From JACQFK01 sp964619955 (GTDB taxonomy: Bacteria; Planctomycetota; MHYJ01; JACPRB01): a stretch of 64,000 nucleotides of DNA. Shown piece by piece: positions 1-8,906 of the stretch (position 1 is the first letter of the stretch; every line of letters begins with the position of its first letter). The DNA lies in assembly GCA_964619955.1 (NCBI GenBank), contig CAZUJF010000004.1, positions 124,001 through 188,000 on the forward strand. The letters run 5' to 3'. The translations under genes were made by a program, and so were the position numbers. The notes under the pieces were generated by a model that made no database searches, was not told where the DNA came from, and saw only the letters and a list, made by a program, of their open reading frames with translations.

Positions 1-1781
1 TCCCGCGTGAAGTCGAGTTGGAGACTGCGCACCCCGATCGTGGCGCGCCCGGTCGCCAGCTTTTCCCCGGCGATGTCCAGCAGGCGGCCCGCGGAACCGA
101 TGATGCCCGGGTCATTCGCGAGCAGACCCTCCCGCAGCCGGAGCAGGGCGCTGAAAATCCCCTCGCTCTGCTCCCCCGCCCAGGTCAGCGTCGTTCCCGT
201 GATCGTCGCCAGGGGGGCGCTTCCCTCGATGCCCAGTTGAGTGGCACTCTGGGAAGCCCCCACGTTGCCGATGACCAGCGGGCCCGGGCCCCCCGAGGAA
301 TCCGTGATGACGAGCTGATCCAGCCCGTTCACGACGGCCGTGAGATCCGGATCCTGCTCGATCCGGTCCAGCAGGGCCCGGACCGAATCCAGATCATCGA
401 CGTCGATCAGGATCTCCGTCCCGTCCGTCTTGGTGATCTTCACATCGTCGCCGTCGACCGACTCCACGCCCAGGCCGCCGTTCAGGTCTTGAAGGCGGGA
501 GCGCTCCAGGTTGGAGAGCAGGCCGAGTTCGGACGCCGTCGATCCCCCGTTCTCCGTCACCCGGAGCCGGCCGCCGGAGAGCCGGGACCGCAGTTCCAGC
601 TGCGTCCCGTCGGCGCTGATCGCCATGTCGACGTAGACGCCCGCCTGCTCCACCGCGTTGATCAGGCCCTCGATCGTCATGCCCGGCGCGCCGAACACCG
701 CCGCGCCGATCGTCGCGGTGAGGGTCTGCCCCGGATCCTGGTTCGTGATCACGATTCCGGAAGGCGAAACACCGCCGCCCGCGAAGAGATCGTCCAGCTG
801 GGTCTGCATCGTGAGCCGCGGGAACAAATCCGTCCCCGCCAGCGGCGAGGCGGCGGAGCCCGCGATCCCCAGATCCTGAGCGGTCCGCCCGTTCGGAAGA
901 TCCGCCACCGTGACGACCCCGGCGCCCGTCAGTTCCAGGGAGTTCCCCGTCACGCCGTCGATCGCCGCCGTCACCCCGATGCCCGCGCCGTTGATCCGGT
1001 CGACCACGTCGCCGATCGTCCGCGCGCCGTTGAGGTCGAGCGTCGCCGTGAGCGCGCCCAGCGAGACCTGGATCTCCCCCAGCGACACCCCGAGGCCGCC
1101 GTGCAGATCCCCCAGCGAGGTCTGCAGGGAGATCCCCGGATCCAGATCGATGGGAAGCAGCGTCGCGGGATCCCTGCCGATGAGTTCATCCGAGAAGGCG
1201 CCGAAGACCGAGCCGGGGATGTTGGAGGAGGTCTTCACGCCGTCCGCGATTTCAACGCCGAGCTCCTGCAGGTCCCCGAGAAACACGACGCCGCCGTCCT
1301 TGAGGGCGAAGGCGTCCTGGTTCGTCCGGCTCCCCGAGAAGAGCGTGCGGCCTTCGAAACGCTTGTTGGCCTGGGCGACGGCGTCCTGCAGCATCAGCGT
1401 GATTTCGGACGCCGCCTCCGAACGCGACTGCGCGTTCGCGATGCCGCCGACCTGATCGAGCAGGATCGTGCGCGCACGCTCGACGATGCCGATGCTCCCC
1501 TCCAGCGCCCCGTCCGAGACGGCCAGGCGGCCGTTGGTGGATTCGATGTTCCTGAGGAACTGGGCGTCGCGACGGAGCCCGCGCGTGTAGTTCTGGACCC
1601 GGTTGGATCCCGTGGGGTCGTCGGAGGGCCGGTTGATCCGGTAGCCGGAGGACAGCTGCTCCTGGATCTGGAAGAGGCTCCGCTGGCTCCGGTTGAGGTT
1701 CGAGAGGACGACGTTGCGCGACAACATCGAGGAGACGCGCGAGAAGCCGCCGCCCGACAGCCCCGATCCGAAATTCACCAT
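1..1781 (-). CDS. flgL: Flagellar hook-filament junction protein FlgL (3' end cut by window edge)
   Basis: Translating the minus strand from the ATG at 1781 gives 593 open codons to the window edge with no stop. The N-terminus has the flagellin/FlgL D0-D1 pattern (Asn-Leu-Asn-Arg-Ser-Gln, then SSGYRINRPSDDPTGS at about residues 48-63). Around residues 240-330 and 360-420 there are Ala/Thr/Ile-Asp-rich segments resembling flagellin hook-IN modules. FlgL joins the hook to the filament together with FlgK. The gene follows flgK by 61 bases and closes the flg operon seen here. At more than 590 residues it is far longer than enterobacterial FlgL (about 320), because of inserted surface-type modules. 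Flagellin itself is an alternative, but position directly after flgK favours FlgL. Confidence 0.85.
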   Translation of the reverse strand, partial: MVNFGSGLSGGGFSRVSSMLSRNVVLSNLNRSQRSLFQIQEQLSSGYRINRPSDDPTGSNRVQNYTRGLRRDAQFLRNIESTNGRLAVSDGALEGSIGIVERARTILLDQVGGIANAQSRSEAASEITLMLQDAVAQANKRFEGRTLFSGSRTNQDAFALKDGGVVFLGDLQELGVEIADGVKTSSNIPGSVFGAFSDELIGRDPATLLPIDLDPGISLQTSLGDLHGGLGVSLGEIQVSLGALTATLDLNGARTIGDVVDRINGAGIGVTAAIDGVTGNSLELTGAGVVTVADLPNGRTAQDLGIAGSAASPLAGTDLFPRLTMQTQLDDLFAGGGVSPSGIVITNQDPGQTLTATIGAAVFGAPGMTIEGLINAVEQAGVYVDMAISADGTQLELRSRLSGGRLRVTENGGSTASELGLLSNLERSRLQDLNGGLGVESVDGDDVKITKTDGTEILIDVDDLDSVRALLDRIEQDPDLTAVVNGLDQLVITDSSGGPGPLVIGNVGASQSATQLGIEGSAPLATITGTTLTWAGEQSEGIFSALLRLREGLLANDPGIIGSAGRLLDIAGEKLATGRATIGVRSLQLDFTR

Positions 1782-1842
1782 GGCCCCACCCTAAGGACTC
1801 CTTCCGACTACATCGTCCATCCCGACTGAAACCTGAAGGCGC

Positions 1843-3753
1843 TCAAATCCCGTTGATCAGCGTGTTGAGCAGCTCGTCGATGACCCCGATGAAGCGCGCC
1901 GAGGCCTGGAAGGACCTCTGGTACTGGATCATCGAGACGGCCTCCTCGTCGATGTTCACCCCGGAGATCCGCTCGCGCTGGTTCTCCAGCTGCTGGGCGA
2001 CGAGGGACTGGTTCTCGAGGCGGTCCTGCGATTCGCGCGACTCGACCCCCATCCCGCCCACCATCCCCTGGTAGAACTCCTCCAGGGTCCGCCCGTCCAC
2101 GGAGGCGACGTCGCGGAGCGCGGCGAATGCGAGCGCCCCGGCGTTATCCCCGGGGTTGTTCGACAGCGCCCCGCTCAGGTACTCGGGATGCTCCCGGAGC
2201 AGCGCGTTCACCGCGATCCCGCCCGCCTCGTCGCCCGTGAAAAGGGCGTTCAGACCCGAGGCGGCGAGGAAGCCGCTCGTGTCGTTGGCGAAGCTGAACC
2301 GCAGATCCCCGGAGGCCGTCCGGATCCGGATCCGGTTGTCGCTCGTGAGGAAGGCGTCGAGATTCGGCACCGCATCCAGGTCGGCCACGATGTCGCTCCA
2401 CGTGGTGTCGGCGCCCAGGCGGTCGAGGTCCACGTCGATCGTGTACGTGTCCTGGACCCCGGTGGTCTCGTTGGTCATCACGACCTGGAAACTCCCGTTC
2501 TCCACCGGGAAGGGCAGTTCGGTGATCTGGTACCTGGTGTCCAGCGCCAGGGGCTCGGCGAGCGGCTTGTCGAAAAAGAGCGTCCCGGTCGAGGAATCGA
2601 AGGCGATGATGCGGCGCGTCTCCAGGGCGTTCTTCCCGTCCAGGAAGCGCACCGTGCGGCCCGTGGGATCGCCCGGCAGCGTGATCAGGGCGCCGTCCAT
2701 CAGCGTGTCCTTCGTGGACAGCGCCGTGACGCTCCCGGCAATCGCGACCGGAACCCCCGGATCCCCCATGGAACGCAGGCTCGTCAGATCGAGGAAGCGC
2801 TCCAGGCCCTGTCCCGTGGACTGGACCCGGTTGAACTCGTAGGCGGTCGCGTTGGCGAGCAGGTCCAGATCGTGGCCCGCGCCCGCCAGGATCTCATCCC
2901 GGCTTTCGAGCAGCCCCTGCAGGCGGCCGCCGCCGATGTCGAGGGTGGCGCTGATGCCGGCGAACACGGGATCGGCCAGCACGATGCCGTCCTCGCCCGT
3001 CTCTTCGAGGCCGATGTCGTAGGATTCCTCCCCGAAGACGAGGAAGGTCGTCCCCACGAGGACGTTGAGCTGTCCCGTGGCGGTCTCCACGCCGCTGACT
3101 TTTATGAGATCGCTCAGTTCGCGCATCAGGAGGTCGCGGCGGTCGCGCAGATCGTTCGCCGTCTCGAACCCGAGGCCGTCCTTCTCCGCCGCCGTCACCT
3201 GCACGTTCAGCGACGCGATCTCGGAGGCCTTTGAATTGATGTCGGAGACGGCGATGCGCACGTCGTCGTTGAGCTGGGTGCGGGACTCCTTGATGCGCCG
3301 GTCGAGATAATTCAGGGTTCCGGCGAGAGTCTGGGCGTTGCCGAGCACCTGGGCCCGCGTCGAGGCGTCCTCGGGGTTGTTGGCGAAATCGTGGAGGGAT
3401 TCGAAGAAGTCGTCGAACGACGCCCCGAGGCTGCTGTCGGAGAGCGCCCCCATCAGCCCCTCCAGGGCCGAGAGGGCGTCGCTGCGCACGCCGAGCGTCG
3501 CGAGATTCGAGGCGGCGTCCCGGAGCCGTCCTTCCAGCGACTTGTCGATGATGCGGCGGACCGCCGCCACGCTGGTCCCGCGCCCGATCTGGTGCCGGCC
3601 GTAGGTCTGGGGGCGGGCGGCCGTCAGTTCCGCGCGCTGCCGGGTGAAGCCCGGCGTGTTCGCGTTGGCGATGTTGTGGCCCGTCGTCTGGAGGGCCGTC
3701 ATCATCGACTGCAGGCCCGTGAGGGCGGTGTTGACGGAGCTGAACAGCGTCAT
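1843..3753 (-). CDS. flgK: Flagellar hook-associated protein 1 FlgK
   Basis: 636 residues. The N-terminus (LFSSVNTALTGLQSMMTALQ, then ANANTPGFTRQR at about 30-41) is the classic FlgK/rod-hook family signature. The C-terminus (VNIDEEAVSMIQYQRSFQAS, then a hydrophobic coiled end) is the matching D0 helix motif. FlgK is exported by the flagellar type III system and forms the first junction ring between hook and filament. It lies 10 bases after its likely chaperone gene flgN and upstream of flgL, the usual order. Length is in the family range, slightly long. Confidence 0.96.
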   Translation of the reverse strand: MTLFSSVNTALTGLQSMMTALQTTGHNIANANTPGFTRQRAELTAARPQTYGRHQIGRGTSVAAVRRIIDKSLEGRLRDAASNLATLGVRSDALSALEGLMGALSDSSLGASFDDFFESLHDFANNPEDASTRAQVLGNAQTLAGTLNYLDRRIKESRTQLNDDVRIAVSDINSKASEIASLNVQVTAAEKDGLGFETANDLRDRRDLLMRELSDLIKVSGVETATGQLNVLVGTTFLVFGEESYDIGLEETGEDGIVLADPVFAGISATLDIGGGRLQGLLESRDEILAGAGHDLDLLANATAYEFNRVQSTGQGLERFLDLTSLRSMGDPGVPVAIAGSVTALSTKDTLMDGALITLPGDPTGRTVRFLDGKNALETRRIIAFDSSTGTLFFDKPLAEPLALDTRYQITELPFPVENGSFQVVMTNETTGVQDTYTIDVDLDRLGADTTWSDIVADLDAVPNLDAFLTSDNRIRIRTASGDLRFSFANDTSGFLAASGLNALFTGDEAGGIAVNALLREHPEYLSGALSNNPGDNAGALAFAALRDVASVDGRTLEEFYQGMVGGMGVESRESQDRLENQSLVAQQLENQRERISGVNIDEEAVSMIQYQRSFQASARFIGVIDELLNTLINGI

Positions 3754-3763
3754 GCCAGGTCCC

Positions 3764-4261
3764 TCAGACGGTCTCGTCGATCATGAGTTTCGGGGCATCG
3801 GAACGGTTCTCGATGCCGCGGCGCGAATAGACCACGTCGTCCTTCACGCCGCCGAGGATCCGGAAGAAGCGTTTCACGTAGTCGAGCGACTGCTCCGTCA
3901 GGGAACGGTTGGCGCGGTTCACCCGCGCCACCTCGCCCAGCGTCTTCCGCAGGTCGTCGGCTTGGGCCGCCAGCGCGGCCTTCCAGGGCTCCCCCGCCCG
4001 CTCGGCGATGCGGGTGACCGAGGCCTCGGCCTCGGGGACCCCGAGCAGGCGGGCCGTTTCCGCCGTCCGGCGCAGGCGGCGTTCCGCCGCGTGGCCGATG
4101 GCGCCCAGGAGCGCCTGTTCGCGGGAATTGGCCTGCTCCACCGCGGGCACGTCGAGCCGCACGAGGGCCTCCCGCTTGCGCAGGCCGACCGCGAGCAGTT
4201 CGGCTTCCAGGCGGATTTCGTCCGCCAGCGCCAGCTCGAGACCCTTGATGACTTCGATCAT
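3764..4261 (-). CDS. flgN: FlgN-family export chaperone for hook-associated proteins
   Basis: 165 residues, almost entirely helical and charged, starting at the ATG at 4261 that overlaps the flgJ stop in an ATGA arrangement. It has the FlgN-type pattern: an N-terminal helix (Leu-Ala-Asp-Glu-Ile-Arg-Leu-Glu-Ala-Glu-Leu), an ERRLRRTAETARLLGV-like stretch at about 60-75 and a C-terminal Asn-Arg-Ala-Asn-Arg-Ser-Leu helix ending near YVKRFFRILGG. FlgN chaperones FlgK and FlgL, and this gene sits directly before flgK. Sequence similarity in this family is weak, so the call leans on position, size and helical character. Confidence 0.8.
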   Translation of the reverse strand: MIEVIKGLELALADEIRLEAELLAVGLRKREALVRLDVPAVEQANSREQALLGAIGHAAERRLRRTAETARLLGVPEAEASVTRIAERAGEPWKAALAAQADDLRKTLGEVARVNRANRSLTEQSLDYVKRFFRILGGVKDDVVYSRRGIENRSDAPKLMIDETV

Positions 4262-4581
4262 GCGCCCCCGCGGAGGTCGATCCGCGTCCCCTTGCCCGCT
4301 TCCCCGGCTTCCCGCACGCTGGCGGCATAACGCCCGACGATCATATCGGCGATTCCCAGCCCCTTTCGGGAGGCCCCTTTCGAGAGGGTCTGATCCAGCA
4401 TGTCCCGGAAGATCTCCTCGCCCCGTCCGCCATGAAACAGCTTGCTCTCGCTCACCGTCGAGCGCATGGACTTGAAGAGCATCTCCATGAAGACCGACTC
4501 GAAGCCCTGCGCGACCTCGCGGAGCTGGGCCGTCTTGTCGGCGGCTTTCGGATTCGGGACGGAGACCGCGTCGATCCGCAT
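4258..4581 (-). CDS. flgJ: FlgJ-like rod-assembly protein, rod-binding domain only
   Basis: 107 residues from the ATG at 4581, which overlaps the flgI stop as TGATG. The core (REVAQGFESVFMEMLFKSMR at about 24-43, then GRGEEIFRDMLDQTLSKG) is the N-terminal rod-binding domain of FlgJ. The C-terminal muramidase domain present in enterobacterial FlgJ is missing, as in many other phyla, so a separate lytic enzyme must open the peptidoglycan. Context: directly after flgI and overlapping flgN. Confidence 0.9.
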   Translation of the reverse strand: MRIDAVSVPNPKAADKTAQLREVAQGFESVFMEMLFKSMRSTVSESKLFHGGRGEEIFRDMLDQTLSKGASRKGLGIADMIVGRYAASVREAGEAGKGTRIDLRGGA

Positions 4582-5648
4582 CAATTCGACCTCACCTCGG
4601 CCTTGATCAGCCCGGCGCCGTTGAGCGCCTTCACCACGTCCACGAGCTGCTGCTCGCTGAGGGCGGGGCCGTTCTTCTCCATGAACTCGGAAAGGCGCTG
4701 GCCGTCCCGCGCATGGAAGACGCTCGGACGCGCCCCCTGGGCGGCGGAGGGCAGCGCCACGCTTCCCTCCCGGAGACGGACCTCGCCGGTCCAGGACACC
4801 GTCTTGGTCGCGTCGTTGATCACCACGGAGGCCGTCTCGACCGAATAGAAGGAGACGGGCTTGTTGAGGATCACCTCGAGCCAACGCACCGGCTCGCGCT
4901 CGTAATCGACGGGCGGCGCGACGCCCGCGACCGCCCGGTATTCGGCGGACGAGGGGACGCGCACCTCGATCAGGCCGCCGTCCACCGACGTGGCCACGTC
5001 CTTCCGTCCCCCCGCGCCGACGAGCGCGGTCGCGTTGATCTGCAGCGTCAGCTGGCTGGCGGCCGTGAGGTCCGGCTTCTTCAGGAGCAGCCGGAAGTGT
5101 TTCCCCTCGCCCGCGCGCTCCTGGACGAACGTGTGCAGCAGTTCCTTCTCGACGATCGCCCCGCCGGGGACGTTCGCGGTGGTGTTGTTCCCGCGCTTCG
5201 TATCCCCCTGGACGACCAGCTTTCCGGAGGCCAGCGCATAGATGTTCGGATCCTGCCGGCCCAGGGGTCCGCGCAGATCCGTGATCTGGAGTTCGCCGCC
5301 GAAAAGCGACTTGGTGTCCCCGAGCACGGACACGGAGACGTCGAAACGGGTCCCTTTCTTCTGGAAGGGCAGCAGTTCCGCCGCCACCATCACCAGCGCC
5401 GCGTTGCGGGCGTTGATCTCCGCGGCGGCCACGTCGGGGGGGAGCAGGTTCTGGAGCATCGAACGAAGCACGCGGGCCGACTCCCCCCGCGGGCTGTCGC
5501 CGTTCCCGCCGAGACCGGTGACGATGCCGTATCCGCGGATCTTGTTGGCGCGGGCGCCGTCCACTTCGGCGAAGTCCTTGACGTACTGGGCACGGGCGGC
5601 CGGGGCGGCCGCCAGCAGGATCCCCAGCGTCATCAGCAGCTGTTTCAT
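4581..5648 (-). CDS. flgI: Flagellar P-ring protein FlgI
   Basis: 355 residues with a Sec signal peptide (MKQLLMTLGILLAAAPAARA, cleavage before Gln-Tyr-Val). Recognisable FlgI landmarks are Ile-Arg-Gly-Tyr-Gly-Ile-Val-Thr-Gly-Leu followed by GNGDSP, and LPPDVAAAEINARNAALVMV at about 67-86. FlgI forms the periplasmic P-ring bushing around the rod in the peptidoglycan layer. Its presence with FlgH means a diderm-type flagellum. It is separated from flgH by 112 bases that contain a GC-rich hairpin, and overlaps flgJ by one base. Confidence 0.97.
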   Translation of the reverse strand: MKQLLMTLGILLAAAPAARAQYVKDFAEVDGARANKIRGYGIVTGLGGNGDSPRGESARVLRSMLQNLLPPDVAAAEINARNAALVMVAAELLPFQKKGTRFDVSVSVLGDTKSLFGGELQITDLRGPLGRQDPNIYALASGKLVVQGDTKRGNNTTANVPGGAIVEKELLHTFVQERAGEGKHFRLLLKKPDLTAASQLTLQINATALVGAGGRKDVATSVDGGLIEVRVPSSAEYRAVAGVAPPVDYEREPVRWLEVILNKPVSFYSVETASVVINDATKTVSWTGEVRLREGSVALPSAAQGARPSVFHARDGQRLSEFMEKNGPALSEQQLVDVVKALNGAGLIKAEVRSN

Positions 5649-5695
5649 CGTTCACTCTCCGGGTCTCCCCTCCGGCCGGCTTAATAAACCCGGGA

Positions 5696-5721
5696 CGGGC
5701 GGGCTGCTGAAGGCCCGCCCG
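5696..5721. other. GC-rich hairpin in the flgH-flgI intergenic region
   Basis: A perfect 9-bp stem (CGGGCGGGC at 5696-5704 with GCCCGCCCG at 5713-5721) and an 8-base loop lies between flgH and flgI. On the minus strand it is not followed by an immediate U-tract, so it is unlikely to be a simple terminator. An mRNA-stability or attenuation element inside the operon is possible. Confidence 0.5.
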
Positions 5722-5760
5722 CCCCAGGGCTCCGGAGAGGGGTTCTGTAAACTTCGCTTT

Positions 5761-6405
5761 TTAGAACGGCCAGAGTTTGCCGAGCAGCCAGCCGAGGATG
5801 CCGGGTTTGGAGACGTCGCTCACCGCGCCCGAGCCCTCGTACGTGATGTTCAGGTTCACCAGGGATTCCGAACGGACCCTGCCGGCGGCGACCGTCTCCG
5901 GGTTCACCTCGCCGGTCAGGCGGATCAGTTCGTCGTCGTCGTTGATCTTCCGGCGCTTCGTGGCCTGGATCATGAGCACGCCGTTGGGCCGGATGTCGAC
6001 GACCTCGGCCGTGATCGCGAACGTCAGGTCGAACTGGCGGGACGTGCGCCCCTGGTTGTCATGCCGGAAGCGCGCATCGAGGCCGATCTTCGGATCGACG
6101 GGGTTGGCGGCCGCGCCCAGGGTCGGCAGGCCCGTCCCGTCGGAATCGAACTTGATCCAGTCCGAAAGGGAGGCCTCCCAGCGCGAGCGCCGGTCCGTCT
6201 TCAACTCGGCGGAACTCAGGGCGCGGGTGCGTTCCTGGACCAGGATCTGCACGTGATCGTGCTTCTTGAAGGGAAGTCTTTTCGGAGGATCGTACGGCGA
6301 CCCGCCCGAAACCGTCCCCGTCCCTTCGCCCGCGAGCAGGGACTGCGCCCGGACTTCGCGGGACAGCGCCGCGGCAAGCGCCAGCGTCATCAGCAGCGTC
6401 TTCAT
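5761..6405 (-). CDS. flgH: Flagellar L-ring protein FlgH
   Basis: 214 residues with a signal peptide (cleavage near VRA-QSLLA). It has FlgH landmarks: KKHDHVQILVQERTRALSSAE at about 47-67, and the C-terminal GEVNPETVAAGRVRSESLVN, matching the family G-x-x-x-x-x-D-I-x-x-x-N-x-I-x-S region. FlgH forms the outer-membrane L-ring. FlgH is normally a lipoprotein, but this protein contains no cysteine at all and hence no lipobox. It abuts flgA directly (adjacent stop and start). Confidence 0.92.
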   Translation of the reverse strand: MKTLLMTLALAAALSREVRAQSLLAGEGTGTVSGGSPYDPPKRLPFKKHDHVQILVQERTRALSSAELKTDRRSRWEASLSDWIKFDSDGTGLPTLGAAANPVDPKIGLDARFRHDNQGRTSRQFDLTFAITAEVVDIRPNGVLMIQATKRRKINDDDELIRLTGEVNPETVAAGRVRSESLVNLNITYEGSGAVSDVSKPGILGWLLGKLWPF

Positions 6406-7320
6406 CTAACGGCCCTCCCCCGCGACTTCGACACGCCCCGCATCCACGACCTTCACCCGGAGCCGTCGTTTGGACGTGAGGAATTCGGCATCGATGTCCT
6501 GTCCGGGAACCCCGTCGGCCAGGGCCCGCACATCCAGTTCGAAGCTGCTGGAGACGGCGCGGATGACGTCGCCCTTGCGGACGACCGGCTTGAGACGCAC
6601 GTCGCTGCCGGTCAGCGGGGCTCCCTTCCGGATGCGGACGGCCGCGGCCGCCCCCGTCAGGGACGATCCGGCGGCGTACCCTTCCTCCCCGGAACATTCC
6701 ACGCGGCGGATCTCGAGGTCCGCGCGCTCGATCACCTTGCCCGGAAGGATGTCCCGGGCGGCAAAGGCCACGTCCCGCATCCGGGAGACCCGCGCTTCGG
6801 CCAGCACTTCCACGCGGGCCTTGGCCGCGTCGACGAAGCTCACGCCGTAGCCGGCGCCGCGGGCCGCGACCCCCGCCGGCTCGAAGCCGGCCGCCACGGA
6901 TTCCGGGCTCATCGTGACGACCCGGACGGAGATTTCGGAGGGCGTCAGCGACGGATCCCGCTCCAGCAGGTGGCGCTTGATCTCGAAGGCGACCGCAAGG
7001 CGGAAGGGGTCCGCCTCGACGCCGGGGCCCCGCAGCACTTCCACCCGCGCACCTTGGATGTCGAACGCGGCAGGGTCCAGTCCGCGCCGTTCCAGCTCGC
7101 GGCGGATCTCGGCGACCGTGACGATCCGCACCGAACCCTCCTCCGGGGAGCGGCCCAGCCAGACCTCTCCGGCGCGTTCCCGGGCGGCGGGACCGCTGCG
7201 GTCGGCGTCCAGCAGGTCCGAAAGGCGGACCCAGCGGCCGGCCACGCGCGCCTGCTCGCGCAGGACGAGCGGGTCGCCGGCTGCGAGCAGCCCCAGGACG
7301 AGCAGCGCCGCCGTCATCAT
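6406..7320 (-). CDS. flgA: Flagella basal body P-ring formation protein FlgA
   Basis: 304 residues with an N-terminal hydrophobic signal (MMTAALLVLGLLAAGDP). The C-terminal half carries the SAF/chaperone region typical of FlgA: ARDILPGKVIERADLEIRRV, RKGAPLTGSDVRLKPVVRKGDVI and a final VDAGRVEVAGEGR. FlgA is the periplasmic chaperone for FlgI P-ring assembly. The N-terminal roughly 130 residues are longer than in enterobacterial FlgA, as seen in other phyla. It starts one base into the flgG stop and ends adjacent to flgH. Confidence 0.9.
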   Translation of the reverse strand: MMTAALLVLGLLAAGDPLVLREQARVAGRWVRLSDLLDADRSGPAARERAGEVWLGRSPEEGSVRIVTVAEIRRELERRGLDPAAFDIQGARVEVLRGPGVEADPFRLAVAFEIKRHLLERDPSLTPSEISVRVVTMSPESVAAGFEPAGVAARGAGYGVSFVDAAKARVEVLAEARVSRMRDVAFAARDILPGKVIERADLEIRRVECSGEEGYAAGSSLTGAAAAVRIRKGAPLTGSDVRLKPVVRKGDVIRAVSSSFELDVRALADGVPGQDIDAEFLTSKRRLRVKVVDAGRVEVAGEGR

Positions 7321-8117
7321 TACCTCCGGATGTTGTTGACGTTCTGGAGGATCTGGTCCGCGGTCTCGATGGACTTGGAATTGATCTCGAAGGCGCGCTG
7401 GGCCTGGATGAGGTCCACGAGCTCCTTGATGACGTCGACGTTCGACTGCTCGAGGAAGCCCTGGCGGATGATGCCGAAGCCCTGGCCCTGGCCGGGCTGT
7501 CCGTCGATGCGGTCGCCGGCGGCGGGCGTCTGGCGGTAGAGATTGTCGCCGAGCGCCTCGAGGCCCGAGGCGTTGATGAAGCGCGTCAGTTCGAGCTGAC
7601 CCACGGCCTGGAGGGTTTCCGGCGTCGCGGGATCAAAACCCTGAACCAGTCCCGTCGCATCGATGAAGATCCGGGTGATGTTCTGGGAGATCGTCACCGG
7701 CGGATCGAGCAGCAGGCCCTGGGCCGTCACCAGGTTTCCCTGGGAATCGAGGTTGAGGTTGCCGCCGCGCGTGTACGCGGTCGTCTGGTCCGGCAGGAGG
7801 ACGCGGAAGAAGCCCTCGCCCTCGATCGCGAAGTCGAGGTCGCGGTTCGTGTTCTGGAGCGTCCCCTGCTCGAAGATCTTCTCGGTGGACACGAGGCGCA
7901 CGCCCGAGCCGAAGTATTCGCCTGTGGGATTCTGGTTCCGGCCGGCCTCGCCGAAGCCCGCGCGATGCACCTGCTGGTAGAAGAGATCCGCGAAGTTCGC
8001 GCGCGTCTTCTTGTAGGCGGTCGTGTTCACGTTCGCCAGGTTGTTCGCGATGGTGTCGATCTGCTCCATCATCGCGCGGCCGCCCGTGGCGGCGATCGAA
8101 AGGGCCCGGAGCGCCAT
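7320..8117 (-). CDS. flgG: Flagellar distal rod protein FlgG
   Basis: 265 residues. The N-terminal rod signature (MEQIDTIANNLANVNTTAYKK at about 17-37), the G-E-G-F-F-R-V centre at about 102-108, YTRGGNLNLDSQGNLV and the C-terminal ELVDLIQAQRAFEINSKSIE are diagnostic of FlgG. It polymerises into the distal rod through the P and L rings. It lies 15 bases downstream of flgF and overlaps flgA. Confidence 0.97.
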   Translation of the reverse strand: MALRALSIAATGGRAMMEQIDTIANNLANVNTTAYKKTRANFADLFYQQVHRAGFGEAGRNQNPTGEYFGSGVRLVSTEKIFEQGTLQNTNRDLDFAIEGEGFFRVLLPDQTTAYTRGGNLNLDSQGNLVTAQGLLLDPPVTISQNITRIFIDATGLVQGFDPATPETLQAVGQLELTRFINASGLEALGDNLYRQTPAAGDRIDGQPGQGQGFGIIRQGFLEQSNVDVIKELVDLIQAQRAFEINSKSIETADQILQNVNNIRR

Positions 8118-8132
8118 GATCCGCCTCCTCGA

Positions 8133-8906
8133 CTACTTGGGCCGGCCGAAATCGTTCACCGTCCGCTCCAGCGCCGCGTCCTGGTAGCGGACCATCTGCA
8201 GATTCGACTCGAGCGACCGCAGCGCCTTGATCATCTCGACCATCTCGAGGATCGGGTTGACCGAGGACTTCTCCAGGGCGCCCTGCTCCACGCGGATCTC
8301 CGCGGGCGTCGTCGCGGTTCCGCCGCGGTTCTCGAAGACGTTGTCCCCGCGCTTCACCAGCCGCGAGAGATCGTCGAAATCCACCACCCCCAGCCGTCCG
8401 ATTTCCACATCCCCCTGGAAGACCGCCCCTTCGGGCGTCACGCGGATCTCCTCGCCGGACGCGGGATCCACCGCCAGCCCTCGTCCGTCCCCGGAGACCG
8501 CCTGATAGCGCCCGTCGGCCGTCAGCAGACGCCCGCCCGCGTCCATGACGAAGTTTCCCGCGCGCGTGTAGACCACGGCGCCGCTCTTGAGGTCCTGGAC
8601 GGGAAAGAAGCCCGGCGTGCTGAGCGCCAGGTCCAGAGGACGGCGGGTCACTTCCAGACCCCCGCTTTTCCCGTCGAAGGACACGCGGTCGATGAACGGC
8701 GCCCCGCCATGCCGGTCCACCGCCGCGTTGTAGAACTTCACGTCGTGCCGGTCCTCCAGGGCCTCGACCAGCCGCTCCCGGAAACTGACCGAATCGCGAC
8801 GGAAGCCCGGCGTGTTCGCATTCGCCAGGTTGTTCGCGATCTGGTCCACCCGGACCGACTGGCCGAGGGCCCCCAGGCCCGACAGGTAGACGCCGTAAGA
8901 GGACAT
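8133..8906 (-). CDS. flgF: Flagellar proximal rod protein FlgF
   Basis: 257 residues in the rod/hook family: N-terminal GQSVRVDQIANNLANANTPG (about 14-33), central VYTRAGNFVMDAGGRL, and the C-terminal NPILEMVEMIKALRSLESNLQ. It is divergent from the adjacent FlgG and first in the rod-gene order, so FlgF is the best call; a second FlgG-like rod protein cannot be excluded. An AGAGGA Shine-Dalgarno sequence lies inside the end of the 44-codon ORF whose stop directly abuts this start. Confidence 0.9.
   Translation of the reverse strand: MSSYGVYLSGLGALGQSVRVDQIANNLANANTPGFRRDSVSFRERLVEALEDRHDVKFYNAAVDRHGGAPFIDRVSFDGKSGGLEVTRRPLDLALSTPGFFPVQDLKSGAVVYTRAGNFVMDAGGRLLTADGRYQAVSGDGRGLAVDPASGEEIRVTPEGAVFQGDVEIGRLGVVDFDDLSRLVKRGDNVFENRGGTATTPAEIRVEQGALEKSSVNPILEMVEMIKALRSLESNLQMVRYQDAALERTVNDFGRPK

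Noticed and set aside
18..1829. Long plus-strand ORF (about 600 codons) over the flgL region
   Set aside because: It lies antisense to flgL, is Arg/Gln/Pro-rich without any family motif, and is explained by the high G+C content of the reverse strand.
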